From Azospirillum lipoferum 4B (GTDB taxonomy: Bacteria > Pseudomonadota > Alphaproteobacteria > Azospirillales > Azospirillaceae), in NCBI RefSeq assembly GCF_000283655.1, contig NC_016585.1, positions 253,001 through 317,000 on the forward strand: a stretch of DNA of 64,000 bases, written 5' to 3'. The position numbers and the translations under genes are program-made. How positions within the stretch are numbered: position 1 is the first letter of the stretch; each line of letters opens with the position of its first letter. Shown one piece after another: positions 63,073-64,000 of this stretch. The notes under the pieces are model-generated. The model was not told where the DNA came from. It did no database searches and saw only the letters and a program-made list of their open reading frames with translations.

Positions 63073-64000
63073 TCACTTCGGGGCGTAGGGGTGTTCGGCG
63101 ATCCAATGGCGGGCGATGTCCAGCCGGGTCGCCACCCAGACCTTGTCATGGCCCTGCACATAATCGAGGAAGCGGGCCAGCGACGCGGCGCGGCCGGGCC
63201 GGCCGACCAGACGGCAATGCAGGCCGACCGACATCATCTTCGGCGCGCTGTCGCCCTCCGCATAGAGCGTGTCGAAGCTGTCCTTCAGATAGGCGAAGAA
63301 CTGGTCGCCGCTGTTGAAGCCCTGGTTCGTCGCAAAGCGCATGTCGTTGGCGTCGAGCGTGTAGGGCACGATCAGCTGCGGCCGGCCATGGCTGTCGTCC
63401 CAATAGGGCAGGTCGTCGGCGTAGGAATCGGCGTTGTAGACGAAGCCGCCTTCCTCGGCGACCAGTCGCCAGGTGTTGGGGCTGCAGCGGCCGAGATACC
63501 AGCCAAGCGGACGCTCGCCGGTCACGCGGGTGTGCACCTCGATGGCGCGCAGCATGTGATCGCGCTCGACCTCCGCCGGCAGATGCTGGTAGTCGATCCA
63601 GCGCCAGCCATGGGTGGCGATCTCCCACCCCGCGGCCTTCATGGCGGCGACGATTTCCGGGTTGCGCTCCAGCGCCATGGCGACGCCATAGACGGTGACC
63701 GGCAGGTTGCGCTCCGTGAACATGCGGTGCAGCCGCCAGAAGCCGGCGCGCGAGCCGTATTCGTAGATCGATTCCATGTTCATGTGGCGGGCGCCGGGGA
63801 TCGGCTGGGCGCCGACGATCTCCGACAGGAAGGTTTCCGACGCCGCGTCGCCGTGGAGGACGCAGTTCTCGCCGCCCTCCTCGTAATTGATGACGAACTG
63901 CACCGCCACCCGGGCGCCGCCCGGCCAGTTGGCCTGCGGCGGGGTGGCGCCATAGCCGATCATGTCGCGGGGGTAGCCCTGGGGATGGGCGGTCTCGGTC
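63073..64000 (-). CDS. puuE: PuuE-type allantoinase (polysaccharide-deacetylase fold), 5' end outside window
   Basis: The frame is open to the right edge, reading TETAHPQGYPRDMIGYG, which matches the usual PuuE N-terminus, so the true start lies beyond 64000. An ATG at 63963 falls inside this conserved region and is not the start. The following sequence NYEEGGENCVLHGD, EYGSRAGFWRL and the metal-site region ATHGWRWIDYQ fit PuuE allantoinase, which opens allantoin to allantoate. It precedes uraD in an operon. Confidence 0.92.
   Translation of the reverse strand, partial: TETAHPQGYPRDMIGYGATPPQANWPGGARVAVQFVINYEEGGENCVLHGDAASETFLSEIVGAQPIPGARHMNMESIYEYGSRAGFWRLHRMFTERNLPVTVYGVAMALERNPEIVAAMKAAGWEIATHGWRWIDYQHLPAEVERDHMLRAIEVHTRVTGERPLGWYLGRCSPNTWRLVAEEGGFVYNADSYADDLPYWDDSHGRPQLIVPYTLDANDMRFATNQGFNSGDQFFAYLKDSFDTLYAEGDSAPKMMSVGLHCRLVGRPGRAASLARFLDYVQGHDKVWVATRLDIARHWIAEHPYAPK

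Noticed and set aside
63073-63963. ATG at 63963 as the start of the PuuE-type gene
   Set aside because: The frame continues upstream to the window edge with residues YPRD directly before this Met, which match the conserved PuuE N-terminus.

Overview
The window is high-GC, densely coded chromosomal DNA. Several features suggest an alphaproteobacterium of the Azospirillum/Rhodospirillum group: the three-gene Rhodospirillum-type proton-pumping transhydrogenase (pntAA-pntAB-pntB), a class I PHA synthase, PhaZ1-like periplasmic PHB depolymerases, a cobalamin riboswitch and a Zur-type zinc operon. This assignment is inferred from gene content; no rRNA or species marker is present. The window holds about 58 protein genes (two cut by the window edges), one tRNA-Ser(GCU), one riboswitch, several rho-independent terminators and four copies of an intergenic palindromic repeat.

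Layout. 1-5.8 kb: a GntR/UTRA regulator heads an operon for a complete branched-chain-amino-acid-type ABC transporter (binding protein, livH, livM, livG, livF) followed by a PEP-mutase/isocitrate-lyase family enzyme; a perfect inverted repeat lies at the operon start. 6.3-9.7 kb: chemoreceptor and ABC-F ATPase. 9.7-13.5 kb: small proteins and adhE, whose AT-rich upstream region carries an Fnr/FixK-like box and two matching 17-bp palindromes. 13.6-17.4 kb: Tat-exported class A beta-lactamase, small proteins, and a tail-anchored protein with a catalytically degenerate kinase domain. 17.5-27 kb: PHA synthase, a lipoprotein, a type I secretion ATPase/adaptor pair, a peroxiredoxin, and a tandem pair of PHB-depolymerase-like proteins of which the first lacks the catalytic Ser and His. 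27-38.3 kb: mainly housekeeping genes (eno, esterase, murJ, sulfurtransferase, orphan FliN, diaminopropionate ammonia-lyase, gatB, histidine kinase). 38.5 kb: tRNA-Ser. 39-42.5 kb: Zur-box-controlled operon DUF1826 - 41-aa membrane protein - znuC - znuB - znuA. 42.55-43.75 kb: promoter, cobalamin riboswitch and DUF1636.

43.8-62.4 kb is the most interesting part. Two paralogous OxlT-type (oxalate:formate antiporter family) MFS carriers, two paralogous CBS-pair proteins, a GntR/FCD regulator, a TauE/SafE exporter, a PanE-family reductase, pyruvate kinase, a short GlxR/HIBADH-like protein, a PPDK lacking its PEP-binding barrel, and pntAA-AB-B lie close together. Short GTATAC-centred palindromes (TGGTATACCA and variants) lie in front of at least seven transcription units. 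I propose a C2 (oxalate/glyoxylate) uptake and assimilation regulon controlled by the local GntR/FCD protein, with transhydrogenase supplying NADPH. The right edge (uraD and a PuuE-type allantoinase) is ureide catabolism, which also yields glyoxylate. Substrates are inferred from family membership and context, not shown directly.
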